Assembly: GCF_022829295.1 (NCBI RefSeq)
Contig: NZ_JAKSYH010000182.1
Location: 1-56,185 of the forward strand
Length of the DNA stretch: 56,185 nt
Direction: 5' to 3'
DNA from: Methylobacterium sp. J-088
Lineage (GTDB): Bacteria; Pseudomonadota; Alphaproteobacteria; Rhizobiales; Beijerinckiaceae
Both the position numbers and the translations under genes were made by a program. This document shows positions 25,093-34,954 of the stretch, one piece after another. Position 1 is the stretch's first letter. Each line of letters opens with the position of its first letter. A model generated the notes under the pieces. It saw only the letters and a program-made list of their open reading frames with translations. It was not told the origin of the DNA and did no database searches.

Positions 25093-27309
25093 ATGTCCAT
25101 GCGTACCGCCCGCCTCGGGCTGCTCCTCGCCTCCACCGCCCTCGCGGGGCCCGCCCTGGCGCAGGACCGGAGCGTGCAGCTCAACGAGATCTCCGTGGAG
25201 GCCGTCGGCCCCGGCCCCGCGGTCGCAGCCGGTGCGGGGCTGGGCGGCAACGTGAGCGGCGGCGACGGCGGCACGGCGGCGACCAGCGGCGGGGGCGGAG
25301 GCCCGTCCGGCATCACCGGCTACGTCGCCCGGATCAGCCCCACCGCGACCAAGACCAACACGCCGCTGATCGAGACCCCGCAATCGGTCTCGGTCGTCAC
25401 CCGCGAGCAGCTCAACGACCGCAACGTCCAGAGCTTCAGCGACGCGCTGGCCTACGTGCCGGGGGCGAGCGTCAACGTCTCGGGCTTCGATCCGCGCTTC
25501 GATCAGGTCTTCATCCGCGGCTTTGACGTGCTGTCTAACCAGGGCACCTACCGCGACGGCCTGCGCCAGATCGGCAGCGGCTTCATCTTTCCGCGCATCG
25601 AGCCCTACGGGCTGGAGGCCGTGACCGTCCTGCGCGGGCCGGCCTCGGGCCTCTACGGGCTGGGTTCACCCGGCGGCATCCTTGACGCGACCTCGAAGCG
25701 CCCGGTCTTCGCGCCCTTCGGCGAGGTCTGGTTCCAGAGCGGCAGCTTCGACCGCTTCCAGGGCAACTTCGATATCGGCGGCCCGGTGGAGGGCTCGGAT
25801 GGCACCATGGCGTACCGGTTGACCGGCGTACGGCGGGAAGCCGGCACCTTCATCGGCCGCGGCACCAACGACGACCAGCTCAACATCGCCCCGGCCTTCA
25901 CGTGGAAGCCCTCGGCCGACACCACCTTCACCTTCCTGAGCGAGTTCCAGGTCCGGAACACGCCCGCGACCGTGTTCTACTACAACGATCCCGGTTTCCG
26001 GGTGACCAAGTACTACAGCGGCGACCCACGCTTCGCGGGTCTCGACCAGACCCAGTACCGGGTCGGCTACGCCTTCGAGCACCGGTTCTCGGAGGATCTG
26101 ATCTTTCGCCAGAACTTTCGCCACTACGGCGTCTTCCTCAGCGCCAAGTACACCGGGATCGATTCCATCAACGCGGCGCGCACGCTGGGCTCCCGCTCGA
26201 CCGGCTACATCCGCGAGGGGCTGGTGCAGCAGACGCTGGACAATCAGCTCGAGGCGCACCTCGTCACCGGCCCGGTTACCCACACCCTGGTGGCCGGTGT
26301 GGACTACGCCCATTACGGGCTGAGCAACCGCTTTGGGGCCGGCCCGGCGCCCGACCTCGACCTGCTCACCCAGAATTACGGCCGGCAGTTCATCCCGACC
26401 CCGACGCTGGGGAGCCCGACCCGGCAGGCGCAGGATCAGATCGGCGTCTACCTGCAGGATCAGGCGCGGTTCGGCGACTTCATCCTGACCCTGAACGGAC
26501 GCCACGATTGGATCTCCCAGGACAACCGCGCGACGCCGGTCAGCGCGGTCACGCGCCAGGACAACACCGCCTTCACGGGCCGCGTCGGCCTGGGCTACAT
26601 CCTGGCGCCCGGCCTCGTGCCCTATGCTAGCTACGCTACGACTTTCACGCCGCAGGTGGGCACCGACGTGCGCGGGCAGGCCTTCAAGCCAGCGACCGGC
26701 GACCAGATCGAGGCCGGCGTGAAGTACCTGATCCCCGGCACCAACATCCAGACGGCGTTCGCGGGCTTCGACATCGAGCAGTCGAGCATTCTGCGGACCG
26801 ACCCGACCAACATCGCCTTCCAATCCGCCACCGGCGCCGTGCGCTCCCGTGGCTTCGAGGCCGAGGCGACCGCCAACCTCGCGCCGGGCACGAACCTGAC
26901 CATCGCGTACACGCACCTCGACTTCCGCTTCGTGAACCAGACCTCGTTCACGGGCGCGACGCAGGACGGGAACCGCGTCTCCGGCATCCCGAGCGACACC
27001 TACGCGTCGTTCCTCACCTACGCGTTCCCGACCTCCTCGCCCCTGCGCGGCCTGACGATCGGCGGCGGCATCCGCTACATCGGCACGAGCTTTGCGGATG
27101 ACGACAACACGGTGCGCAACCCCACCGTGACGCTCTACGACGCGCTCGTCGCCTACGATTTCGCGGCGATCGACCCGAAATACCAGGGCCTGCGCGCGCA
27201 GATCAACGCCTACAACGTGTTCGACCGGACCTATAACACCTGTGCATTCGGCAACTGCTACCGCGGTGCCCCCGCCACGGTGATCGGCAGCCTGATCTAC
27301 CGCTGGTAG
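25093..27309 (+). CDS. TonB-dependent siderophore receptor
   Basis: Outer-membrane receptor for ferric siderophores (FhuA/FoxA type). 738 residues. A signal peptide ends at ALAQ (about residue 24). The TonB-box-like VQLNEISVEA is followed by a long Gly-rich spacer (about 45-75) and then the plug domain (ETPQSVSVVTREQLND, VFIRGFDV, ILDATSKRP). The 22-stranded barrel ends with YRGAPATVIGSLIYRW, a typical aromatic end. No N-terminal signalling domain is seen, so it is not a transcriptional-signal type. A possible iron box sits upstream. Confidence 0.95.
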   Translation: MSMRTARLGLLLASTALAGPALAQDRSVQLNEISVEAVGPGPAVAAGAGLGGNVSGGDGGTAATSGGGGGPSGITGYVARISPTATKTNTPLIETPQSVSVVTREQLNDRNVQSFSDALAYVPGASVNVSGFDPRFDQVFIRGFDVLSNQGTYRDGLRQIGSGFIFPRIEPYGLEAVTVLRGPASGLYGLGSPGGILDATSKRPVFAPFGEVWFQSGSFDRFQGNFDIGGPVEGSDGTMAYRLTGVRREAGTFIGRGTNDDQLNIAPAFTWKPSADTTFTFLSEFQVRNTPATVFYYNDPGFRVTKYYSGDPRFAGLDQTQYRVGYAFEHRFSEDLIFRQNFRHYGVFLSAKYTGIDSINAARTLGSRSTGYIREGLVQQTLDNQLEAHLVTGPVTHTLVAGVDYAHYGLSNRFGAGPAPDLDLLTQNYGRQFIPTPTLGSPTRQAQDQIGVYLQDQARFGDFILTLNGRHDWISQDNRATPVSAVTRQDNTAFTGRVGLGYILAPGLVPYASYATTFTPQVGTDVRGQAFKPATGDQIEAGVKYLIPGTNIQTAFAGFDIEQSSILRTDPTNIAFQSATGAVRSRGFEAEATANLAPGTNLTIAYTHLDFRFVNQTSFTGATQDGNRVSGIPSDTYASFLTYAFPTSSPLRGLTIGGGIRYIGTSFADDDNTVRNPTVTLYDALVAYDFAAIDPKYQGLRAQINAYNVFDRTYNTCAFGNCYRGAPATVIGSLIYRW

Positions 27310-27416
27310 CGGGCGGGGCAGGGGACACGGGCATGGCAGGCCCCCGCCCCCGGCACTGGAGATCGGCGCGCATTTCGTCCTAAGGCCGGAGCCTCGTCCT
27401 CCGGTCTGGACCCGCC

Positions 27417-28385
27417 ATGCTGTCGACTCTTCCGGTCGTCCTGCCGATCTTCGCGCTCGTCTTCGCCGGGTGGCTCGCCCGGCGGATCGGCGTGCTCGGC
27501 GCCGCCGCCACCACGGAACTCAACCGCTTCGTGGTCTTCCTGGCCCTGCCGGCGCTGCTGTTCGACGTCACCGCCCACGCCCATTGGGCCGACCTCTGGA
27601 AACCCGGCTTCATCGGCGCCTTCGGGCTGAGCAGCCTCGCGGTCTTCGCCTTCACCGTCCTGATCCGGTGCGGGGCCGGGCGGCCGCTCGCCGATTCCGC
27701 CCTGGACGGGCTCAATGCCGGCTACGCCAATACCGGCTTCATGGGCTTTCCCCTGGCGCTCGTGGCCTTCGGGCCGGAGGCGCTCGCCCCCACCACGGTG
27801 GCGGTGATCCTGACGGTCTGCGCCGTGTTCGCGGTGGCGATCGTGCTGATCGAGATCGGGCTGCGTCGGGCGGATCCGGGGGGCGGGCAGGGGAGTCCCC
27901 GCGTTCCGATCTGGCTGGCGGTCGGCCGCTCCCTGGTGCGCAACCCGCTGCTGGTCGCCCCGGCGCTGGGCGCCCTGGTTCCGAACCTCGGCCTCGCCGT
28001 GCCGGCGCCGGTGGAGACGTTCTTGAAACTCCTCGGGGGCGCAGCCTCGCCCTGCGCCCTGGTGGCGCTCGGCCTGTTCCTGGCCCAGAGGCGCCGAAGC
28101 CGCGGCGGGGCAGGGCGGGACGGGCATGCGCGGATCGCCGCCTTGCTGGTCGGGCTGAAGCTCGCCGTCCATCCGTTGCTGACCTACGGGCTCGGCCGCA
28201 CCGTGTTCGACCTGCCGCCGCTCCTGCTGCACACCGCCGTGCTGATGGCGGCGCTGCCCACCGGCACAGGGCCGTTCATGCTGGCGGAGTTCTACCGGCG
28301 CGAGGCCGACCTGACCGCCACCGTGGTGCTGGTCTCGACCGTGCTGGCAGTGGCGACGGTCTCCGGCTATCTGGCGACACTCTGA
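27417..28385 (+). CDS. AEC family transporter
   Basis: Auxin efflux carrier/permease family, probably exporting or taking up a carboxylate-like solute. 322 residues with about ten hydrophobic spans. N-terminal MLSTLPVVLPIFALVFAGWL and NRFVVFLALPALLF are typical of the family, as is GYANTGFMGFPLALVAFGPE near residue 101. The C-terminal half contains SPCALVALGLFL. The start has no strong Shine-Dalgarno. The gap before it holds a weak GC hairpin. Confidence 0.86.
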   Translation: MLSTLPVVLPIFALVFAGWLARRIGVLGAAATTELNRFVVFLALPALLFDVTAHAHWADLWKPGFIGAFGLSSLAVFAFTVLIRCGAGRPLADSALDGLNAGYANTGFMGFPLALVAFGPEALAPTTVAVILTVCAVFAVAIVLIEIGLRRADPGGGQGSPRVPIWLAVGRSLVRNPLLVAPALGALVPNLGLAVPAPVETFLKLLGGAASPCALVALGLFLAQRRRSRGGAGRDGHARIAALLVGLKLAVHPLLTYGLGRTVFDLPPLLLHTAVLMAALPTGTGPFMLAEFYRREADLTATVVLVSTVLAVATVSGYLATL

Positions 28386-28504
28386 AACCGAGCGACCACG
28401 GTCCTGCCGCAGTGGAATCGTAATCCGCGCCGCGTAGCTTGGTGGCGCGGCACGCCGTGTCCGCGCTAGAACGATCCGGCGAAGCGGGGCGGAACGACGG
28501 CGTG

Positions 28505-29050
28505 ATGGTGGGTTCGGGTGTATCACTCGCGGGGCGGATCGCCCGCTTGACCTGCGTGGCCGGCTTGGGCTTGAGCCTGTCGGCCTGCTTCCGTCCGCTC
28601 TATGGACCGACCGCCTCGGGTGAATCGGTCCCGGCGCTGCTGGCCTCCGTGCAGGTCGACGACGTCGCGATGGCGCAGGGCCAGGAGCGGCTCGGCCACT
28701 ACCTGCGCAGCGAACTGGTGTTCGACCTCGACGGGTCGGGCCAGCCCGCGACAAAGCGCTACCGGCTCAAGCTCTCGGGTTCCGAGATCGTGCAGACCCC
28801 GATCGTGTCCTCGACCACCGGCCGCGCCGAGGCCGGCACCCTGGTGGCCAACATCAAGTACAGCCTGGAGGACATGGCGGGCACCAAGGTCTACAGCGAG
28901 GGCGTGGCCACCTCGACCGCGACCTATGACCGCTCGGTCCAGCGCTTCGCCAGCCAGCGGGCGGCGCGCGATGCCGAGATCCGGCTCGCCAGCGTGTTGT
29001 CCGACCAGATCAAGAGCCGGCTGGCCGCTGTCCTCTCCACCAAGCCGTAA
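28505..29050 (+). CDS. lptE: LPS-assembly lipoprotein LptE
   Basis: Outer-membrane lipoprotein that plugs LptD during LPS insertion. 181 residues. A lipoprotein signal peptide ends in LSLSAC (Cys about residue 27), followed by FRPLYG, a conserved start of the mature protein. ATG 28505 is favoured because it starts the signal peptide; an upstream in-frame start at 28439 is less likely. It is followed 5 bases later by holA, as is common in alphaproteobacteria. Confidence 0.9.
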   Translation: MVGSGVSLAGRIARLTCVAGLGLSLSACFRPLYGPTASGESVPALLASVQVDDVAMAQGQERLGHYLRSELVFDLDGSGQPATKRYRLKLSGSEIVQTPIVSSTTGRAEAGTLVANIKYSLEDMAGTKVYSEGVATSTATYDRSVQRFASQRAARDAEIRLASVLSDQIKSRLAAVLSTKP

Positions 29051-29055
29051 CCGGC

Positions 29056-30087
29056 ATGACAGCCGTCAAGGCCGGTGAGATCGAGGGGCTCCTCCGGCGC
29101 GGGCCCGATCCGCGCATCCCGGTGATCCTCGTCTACGGGCCCGATACCGGCCTCGTGACCGAACGTGCCCGCAAGCTCGCCGAGGATTTCGTCCCCGATC
29201 CGGCCGATCCCTTCGCGCTGGTGCGGATCGACGGCGATGCGCTGGCCTCCGATCCAGGCCGTCTGTGCGACGAGGCCGGCACGATGGGCCTGTTCGGCGG
29301 CCGCCGGTCGATCTGGATCCGGCCGGGGAGCCGCAACTACGCGCCAGCCGTCGAAGCGGTGCTGGGGGCGCCGGTGGCCGAAGCCCGCATCGTCGTGGAG
29401 GCGGGCGACCTCGCCAAGAACAATCCGCTGCGCACCCTGTGCGAGCGCTCCCCCCGGGCGCTGGCGATCCCCTGCTACGCGGATGACGAGCGCACGCTGG
29501 CCGACCTGATCGACCGGACCCTTCAGGAGCGCGGCCTGCGGATCGACCGGGCCGCCCGGGAGGTCCTGGCCCGCAGCCTCGGCGGCGACCGCCGGGCGAG
29601 CCTGATGGAGATCGAGAAGCTCGCCCTCTACGCCGCCGGGGAGGGCACCGTGACGCTGGATCACGTCGAGGCCATCACCAGCGACGTGGCGGCGAGCGTG
29701 CTCAACACGCTGATCGACGCCGCCTTCGACGGGCGCCACGCGGCCGTGGAGCGCGATTACCGGCGGTTCCGGCACGAGGGCCTGGATCCGGGCGTGGTGC
29801 TGGGCTCGGCCCTGCGGCACGCCCTGACGCTTCTGACGACCCGGCTGGACAACCCCGACAAGACGCCCGCCATGATGGTGGCGACGTGGCGGGGCCTGCA
29901 TTTCAAACGCAAGGCCAGCCTGGAGGGGCAGCTCGGCACCTGGGGGCCCAGCACCCTGCGTCAGGCCGCAGTGGCCCTGCAGGGGGCGGTCCTCGCCTGC
30001 CGGCGGGCCGAGCCTGAGCTGGCGCATGCGCTCGCCTCCGCGGCGCTGCTGCGGGTCGCGGAAGCAGGGGCGCGGCGGCGGCGGTAG
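29056..30087 (+). CDS. holA: DNA polymerase III subunit delta
   Basis: Clamp-loader subunit that opens the beta ring. 343 residues. An N-terminal AAA-like domain (RIPVILVYGPDTGLVTERAR) without a working Walker A, then AARSLGGDRRASLMEIEKLA-type helices and the C-terminal collar (AVERDYRRFRHEGLDPGVVL, LKRKASLEGQLGTW-like). It lies 5 bases after lptE. Confidence 0.94.
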   Translation: MTAVKAGEIEGLLRRGPDPRIPVILVYGPDTGLVTERARKLAEDFVPDPADPFALVRIDGDALASDPGRLCDEAGTMGLFGGRRSIWIRPGSRNYAPAVEAVLGAPVAEARIVVEAGDLAKNNPLRTLCERSPRALAIPCYADDERTLADLIDRTLQERGLRIDRAAREVLARSLGGDRRASLMEIEKLALYAAGEGTVTLDHVEAITSDVAASVLNTLIDAAFDGRHAAVERDYRRFRHEGLDPGVVLGSALRHALTLLTTRLDNPDKTPAMMVATWRGLHFKRKASLEGQLGTWGPSTLRQAAVALQGAVLACRRAEPELAHALASAALLRVAEAGARRRR

Positions 30088-30095
30088 ACGTCCAG

Positions 30096-30217
30096 GTTTC
30101 AAAAGGCCGAGGCCTTTTGCGGGTGCAGGGCGGAGCCCTGATGGGTTCGGGCGAAGCCCGATGTCGGGGCTCCGCCCCGACACCCCGCCAAAGGGCTCGC
30201 CCTTTGGGATCCCCGAC
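30096..30217. repeat. Dispersed compound palindrome (family A), copy 4
   Basis: TTTCAAAAGGCCGAGGCCTTTTG, GTGCAGGGCGGAGCCCTGATGG, GGGCGAAGCCCGATGTCGGG, GGCTCCGCCCCGAC and CCAAAGGGCTCGCCCTTTGG. It fills the gap between convergent holA and parB. Confidence 0.88.
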
Positions 30218-30222
30218 TACGC

Positions 30223-31122
30223 TCAGCCGTCCGAGACCTTGAACCTGTTCAGCAGCGCCTGCAGCTCATCCTGGGTCTCGTAGCGGATCCGGATCTCCCC
30301 CGAGGTCTCGTCCTTCGGGCGGTACGACACCTCGACGCCCAGTGCCCGCCGGATCCGCAGCTCCAGATCGCGCACCGGCGCGGCGCGCTCGGCCGAGAGA
30401 CGCGGGCGGCCGGGGCGGGGGGTCTCGGACGGCGCGGCCTCGGCCTCGGCCGACGCCAGGGCCTCCACCTGCCGCACCGACAGGCCCTCGGCCACGACCC
30501 GGCGGGCCAGACCCTCCGGGTCCTTCACCGACAGCAGGGCGCGGGCATGGCCGGCGGTCAGCTCGCCGGCGGAGAGGCGGTCCTGCACGGCGGGCGGCAG
30601 GTTGAGCAACCGCAGGGTGTTGGCGAGATGGCTGCGGCTCTTGCCCAGGATCTCCGCAAGATCCCGCTGCGTGTACGAGAAGTCCTGCATCAGGCGCTCG
30701 TAGCCCGAGGCCTCCTCGATCGGGTTGAGGTCGCTGCGCTGGACGTTCTCCAGAATGGCGAATTCCAGCGAGGCGCGGTCGTCGATCTCGACCACCACCA
30801 CCGGCACCTCGTCGAGCCCGGCCCGCTGGGCCGCCCGCCAGCGCCGCTCGCCGGCCACGATCTCGAACGTGCCCGGCACGTCGCCGATCGGGCGGACCAC
30901 GATCGGCTGGATCAGGCCGCGCTGGGTGATCGAGGTCGCAAGTTCGGCGAGTTCAACCTCACCGAAGCTGCGCCGCGGGTTGCGCGGGTTGGGCCGCAGG
31001 AACTCGATGGCAACCTTGCGCTGCCCCTCGATCTTCGCGGGCGTCGGCGCGGCATCGCTGAAATCGCCGATCAGTGCGGCGAGACCGCGCCCCAGCCGGG
31101 GTCTTGCCCCCTCCTCCGCCAT
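30223..31122 (-). CDS. parB: Chromosome-partitioning protein ParB
   Basis: CTP-dependent clamp that loads at parS and spreads along DNA. 299 residues. N-terminal ParA-interaction residues (RPRLGRGLAALIGD), the CTP motif GERRWRAAQRAGL with ENVQRSDLNPIEEA, then the helix-turn-helix KSRSHLANTLRLLNLP and C-terminal dimerisation domain. The ATG at 31122 begins MAEEGARPRLGRGLAALI, which matches the family start. It is the last gene of the rsmG-parA-parB run. Confidence 0.97.
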   Translation of the reverse strand: MAEEGARPRLGRGLAALIGDFSDAAPTPAKIEGQRKVAIEFLRPNPRNPRRSFGEVELAELATSITQRGLIQPIVVRPIGDVPGTFEIVAGERRWRAAQRAGLDEVPVVVVEIDDRASLEFAILENVQRSDLNPIEEASGYERLMQDFSYTQRDLAEILGKSRSHLANTLRLLNLPPAVQDRLSAGELTAGHARALLSVKDPEGLARRVVAEGLSVRQVEALASAEAEAAPSETPRPGRPRLSAERAAPVRDLELRIRRALGVEVSYRPKDETSGEIRIRYETQDELQALLNRFKVSDG

Positions 31123-31184
31123 GCTTGCCACCCGTCTCACGCTCCACACGCACCCCCGGTTTGGTGGGGGCTCTCTCGTCGCCG

Positions 31185-32042
31185 TCAGGCCGCCGCCGGA
31201 ACCCGGCCCTCGCGCTGGATCACCTCCGAGGCGAGGCGCAGATAGGCTTGGCTGCCGGCGCATTTCAGGTCGTACAGCAAGGCCGGCTTGCCGTGCGACG
31301 GCGCCTCCGAGATCCGCACGTTGCGCGGGATCACGGTCTCGTAGACCTTGTCGCCCATGAAGCCGCGCACATCTGCCACCACCTGGGCGGAGAGGTTGTT
31401 GCGCGGGTCGAACATCGTCAGCACGATGCCTTGAATCGTCAACTTCGGATTGAGGGCGCCGCGCACCTGCTCGACAGTCCGCAGCAGCTGGCTCAGGCCC
31501 TCAAGGGCGAAGAACTCGCATTGCAGCGGCACCAGCACGGCATCGGCCGCCGCCAGGGCGTTGATGGTCAGCAGGTTGAGGGAGGGCGGGCAGTCGATCA
31601 GCACGTAGCTGATCCGGCTCAGGCTCGGCGCCTGGGTCAGGCTCTTGAGCGTGCCGCGTAAGCGATGCGCCCGGTCGGGCAAGGTGGCGAGTTCCAGCTC
31701 CAGCCCCAGGAGATCCATGGTCGAGGGCGCGATCGACAGGCGCGGCACCGCCGTGGGGATCACCGCCTGGGCGAGCGACGCCTCGCCGGCCATGACCTCG
31801 TAGGTCGAGACCCGCCGGCTCGCCCGGTCGATCCCGAGGCCCGTGGAGGCGTTGCCCTGGGGGTCGAGATCGATCACCAGCACGTCTTCGCCGATCGCCG
31901 CGAGCGCGGTACCGAGGTTGATCGCCGTCGTGGTCTTCCCGACGCCGCCCTTCTGGTTGGCAAGCGCCAGGACGCGCAGAGGTCGACGCACGGAAGACTC
32001 CATGGACCGGTCGGCGGGCTCGCCGAGGATGGCTTCGCTCAT
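31185..32042 (-). CDS. parA: Chromosome-partitioning ATPase ParA
   Basis: Walker-type ATPase that moves ParB-parS complexes. 285 residues. Deviant Walker A KGGVGKTT (about 31-38), DLDPQGNASTGLG, and YVLIDCPPSLNLLTINAL. The ending IPRNVRISEAPSHGKPALLYD is typical. Its ATG overlaps the rsmG stop (ATGA at 32039-32042), so it is coupled to rsmG. The parS site in rsmG stands about 580 bases upstream. Confidence 0.97.
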   Translation of the reverse strand: MSEAILGEPADRSMESSVRRPLRVLALANQKGGVGKTTTAINLGTALAAIGEDVLVIDLDPQGNASTGLGIDRASRRVSTYEVMAGEASLAQAVIPTAVPRLSIAPSTMDLLGLELELATLPDRAHRLRGTLKSLTQAPSLSRISYVLIDCPPSLNLLTINALAAADAVLVPLQCEFFALEGLSQLLRTVEQVRGALNPKLTIQGIVLTMFDPRNNLSAQVVADVRGFMGDKVYETVIPRNVRISEAPSHGKPALLYDLKCAGSQAYLRLASEVIQREGRVPAAA

Positions 32043-32677
32043 CGATGACTCGGGGCGGCGAGGGCGGTGACGCGCACGATCCGGGCTTCGGAATCGGTCC
32101 GGCTCGGCACGAGGTCGTTAACGACTGTCCACTGCGCGGCAGCCTGGGTCAATTCGGCTTGCGCATCCCGGCCCTTCGGAAACAGACCGGTGGTACCCGT
32201 TTTCAACAATGGCTCCGTCCAGGCGAGGAGTTGGGACAGGGGCGCGAGGGCCCGGGCGCAGACGATTTCGGTGGTTCCGACATAGTCGCCGATCACCGCC
32301 TCGATCCGCGCGTTGCGCACCCGGACCGGAGCCCCGGTGAGACGGGCCGTCTCGGTCAGGAAGGCGCATTTGCGGGCGTTGCTCTCGACAAGATCCACGC
32401 GGATCCCGCGCTCCGCCCCCGCGATGGCGAGGATCAGCCCCGGGATGCCGGCGCCGGAGCCGAGATCGATCCAGGTTTTCGCCTCTGGGGCCAGATCGAG
32501 GAGCTGGAGCGCGTCGTCGATATGCCGGCTCCAGACCTCCGTCAGGGTGGCGGGGCCGACGAGATTCTTGATCGGCTGCCAGCGGCGGAGCTGCGCCACG
32601 TAGATGTCCAGACGCTCGGCTGTTTCACGTGAAACATCGGAGGCGGCGAGGATGCGGGCGCGGTCGGGATCCGTCAT
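32039..32677 (-). CDS. rsmG: 16S rRNA (guanine-527 N7) methyltransferase
   Basis: Methylates G527 of 16S rRNA (former GidB). 212 residues. SAM-binding WIDLGSGAGIPGLILAI, VDLVESNARKCAFL and the family's ARALAPLSQLLAW. The N-terminus DVSRETAERLDIY is encoded partly by the parS site. The ATG at 32677 overlaps the mnmG stop by 4 bases. A longer frame of this ORF to 33478 is an artefact running into mnmG. Confidence 0.96.
   Translation of the reverse strand: MTDPDRARILAASDVSRETAERLDIYVAQLRRWQPIKNLVGPATLTEVWSRHIDDALQLLDLAPEAKTWIDLGSGAGIPGLILAIAGAERGIRVDLVESNARKCAFLTETARLTGAPVRVRNARIEAVIGDYVGTTEIVCARALAPLSQLLAWTEPLLKTGTTGLFPKGRDAQAELTQAAAQWTVVNDLVPSRTDSEARIVRVTALAAPSHR
32621..32636. promoter_or_regulatory. 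parS: Perfect parS site
   Basis: TGTTTCACGTGAAACA, an exact match to the 16-base parS palindrome, inside the start of rsmG (it encodes VSRET). It is the expected ParB loading site, next to parAB. Confidence 0.95.
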
Positions 32678-34566
32678 GCCGACGGACGACCCAAACCCAC
32701 CCAATCGCCCCGGCGGGCATGGGCGGCCAGCAGCGTCAGGGCGGCAGGCGTCACGCCCTCGATCCGGGCCGCCTGCCCCAGCGTGCCGGGCCGCACGGTC
32801 TCGAGCTTCGTGCGCATCTCGTTGGAGAGTCCGCTGATCGCCGCGTAGTCCAGACTCGCCGGAAGCCGCACCGCCTCGTCCCGGCGGAAGGCGGCGATGT
32901 CGGCGTTCTGCCGGTCGAGATAAACCGCGTAGGTCGCGTCGGTCTTCAGACGGTCGGCGACCAGGGGCGGCACCGTGGCGAGGTCCGGCCAGATCCCCGC
33001 AAGATCCCGCCATTCGATCTCCGGATAGGCGAGGAGCTGGAAGGCCGTGCGCCGGATCCCGTCGCGGTTCAGGCTGAGGCCGTGGCCGGCGGCTTGGCTC
33101 GGCGTCAACGTCAGGGCGTCGAGCCGGGTCCGGGCCGCGTCGAGCGTCTGCTGGGAGGCCGTGAAATGCGCTGCACGCCGGGAGCCGACACAGCCAAGCT
33201 CGATTCCGCGGGGCGTCAGACGCGCATCGGCATTGTCGACCCGCAGGGACAGCCGGTACTCCGAGCGCGAGGTGAACATCCGGTAGGGCTCGCTGACCCC
33301 GTGGGTCACGAGGTCGTCGATCATGACGCCGAGGTAGGATTCGGCCCGGTCGAAGGTCGCAGCCTCGAGGCCGCCCACGCGGAGCGCGGCGTTCAGGCCG
33401 GCCACCAGACCCTGCCCCGCTGCCTCCTCGTAGCCGGTGGTGCCGTTGATCTGACCAGCCAGGAACAGGCCGGGACACCGCTTCACCTGCAGCCCCGTAT
33501 CGAGTTCGCGGGGATCGACGTAATCGTACTCGATCGCGTAGCCGGGCCGCAGGATCTCGACGCGCTCCAGGCCCGGGATCAGCCGGACGAGGTCATGCTG
33601 TACCGCCTCGGGCAGGGCCGTGGAGATGCCGTTCGGGTAGATCGTCGGATCGTCGAGTCCTTCAGGCTCCAGGAAAATCTGGTGGCCCGCGCGGTCACCG
33701 AAGCGCACCACCTTGTCCTCGATCGACGGGCAGTAGCGTGGGCCCCGGCTGGCGATGCCGCCGGAATACATCGGCGAGCGGTGCAGGTTGGCGCGGATCA
33801 GATCGTGGACGGCCTGCGTCGTCCGGGTGATGCCGCAGCGGATCTGCGGATTGGTGATGCGTTCGGTGAGCGTCGAGAACGGCACAGGATCAGCATCGGC
33901 CTCCTGCATCTCCAAGGCGGCCCAGTCGATGGTCCGGCCGTCGAGGCGGGGAGGCGTCCCCGTCTTAAGGCGGCCAAGGCGCAGGCCGAGGCGGTCGAGG
34001 GTCTGGGCCAGCCCGATGGCAGGCGCCTCGCCGACCCGGCCGGCCGGGATCTGGCGCTCGCCAATATGGATCAGGCCCCGCAGGAAGGTGCCGGTGGTCA
34101 GCACCACCGCGCCGCAGGCGAGGCTGCGCCCGTCCGCCAGGACAAGGCCGCGGATCTGGCCCGCCGCATCCAGGACCAGATCCTCGCAGGCGCCCGCCAC
34201 CACGGTCAGGCCCGGGGTCTCGGCGATCGCGGCCTGCATGGCGGCGGCATAGAGCTTCCGGTCGGCCTGGGTCCGGGGCCCGCGCACGGCCGGCCCCTTG
34301 CGGCGGTTGAGCAGGCGGAACTGGATGCCGGCCGCGTCGGCGACCCGGCCCATCAGCCCGTCGAGGGCGTCGACCTCGCGCACGAGGTGGCCCTTGCCGA
34401 GCCCCCCGATGGCGGGGTTGCACGACATCGCGCCGATCGTGGCCGGATCGTGCGTGACCAGGGCGGTGCGCGCCCCGCAGCGCGCCGCGGCGGCCGCCGC
34501 CTCGACGCCGGCATGGCCGCCACCGACGACCGCGACGTCGAACCGGTCGAAGGAGGGGAGGGGCAT
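32674..34566 (-). CDS. mnmG: tRNA uridine-5-carboxymethylaminomethyl(34) enzyme MnmG
   Basis: FAD enzyme that, with MnmE, modifies U34 of tRNAs. 630 residues. FAD motif GGGHAGVEAA (about 15-24), CNPAIGGLGKGHLVRE, GTFLRGLIHIG and the C-terminal helical domain with GLSNEMRTKLE. The ATG at 34566 begins MPLPSFDRFDVAVVGGG; the longer frame to 34713 is not homologous. The stop overlaps the rsmG start by 4 bases. Confidence 0.97.
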   Translation of the reverse strand: MPLPSFDRFDVAVVGGGHAGVEAAAAAARCGARTALVTHDPATIGAMSCNPAIGGLGKGHLVREVDALDGLMGRVADAAGIQFRLLNRRKGPAVRGPRTQADRKLYAAAMQAAIAETPGLTVVAGACEDLVLDAAGQIRGLVLADGRSLACGAVVLTTGTFLRGLIHIGERQIPAGRVGEAPAIGLAQTLDRLGLRLGRLKTGTPPRLDGRTIDWAALEMQEADADPVPFSTLTERITNPQIRCGITRTTQAVHDLIRANLHRSPMYSGGIASRGPRYCPSIEDKVVRFGDRAGHQIFLEPEGLDDPTIYPNGISTALPEAVQHDLVRLIPGLERVEILRPGYAIEYDYVDPRELDTGLQVKRCPGLFLAGQINGTTGYEEAAGQGLVAGLNAALRVGGLEAATFDRAESYLGVMIDDLVTHGVSEPYRMFTSRSEYRLSLRVDNADARLTPRGIELGCVGSRRAAHFTASQQTLDAARTRLDALTLTPSQAAGHGLSLNRDGIRRTAFQLLAYPEIEWRDLAGIWPDLATVPPLVADRLKTDATYAVYLDRQNADIAAFRRDEAVRLPASLDYAAISGLSNEMRTKLETVRPGTLGQAARIEGVTPAALTLLAAHARRGDWVGLGRPSA

Positions 34567-34954
34567 CGAATCTCGAACTGCGTCTGCGGACGTATCGCCG
34601 GATCGTCCCAACGGGAACGATGGCGCCGGGCGTGGTGTCATCCGGTCTAAAGGCGGGCGGGCGCAACGGTCAACGGGCCGGCGCCGGGTGGCTCCGGCCC
34701 ACCCAGGCGCCAAACTCCTCGGTGCGGCGCCCGAATACAGTATTTTTGATACTGGCGGGATGCTCTGAAAATGATCAGTATTGATTTACTTTTCATCGGC
34801 CGATGAAGAACTGATGAACGCGTCTTGCCAGCCGGATGTCCGCGTGCAAACCTGCCCTGTCCCCGATTCCTAGCTGGGCGTCGGTGTCCGGCAGGCACCC
34901 GGGAGACCTCGCTTCGCAGCGTCGCCGTGGTGACGCGCGGTGGGGGAGACAACG
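34567..34954. other. Intergenic region with an operator-like inverted repeat
   Basis: CAGTAT-TTTTG-ATACTG (34738-34754) is a perfect six-base inverted repeat, and another CAGTAT lies at 34776-34781. Both stand between the start of mnmG and the small membrane gene at 34955. No gene was seen. The regulator is unknown. Confidence 0.5.

Noticed and set aside
27310..27416. Strong terminator after the TonB receptor
   Set aside because: The G-run and C-run can pair only imperfectly and no U-run follows, so I did not call it.
32039..33478. Minus-strand frame of 479 codons extending rsmG upstream
   Set aside because: The first half is an out-of-frame reading of mnmG; the rsmG family starts at 32677.
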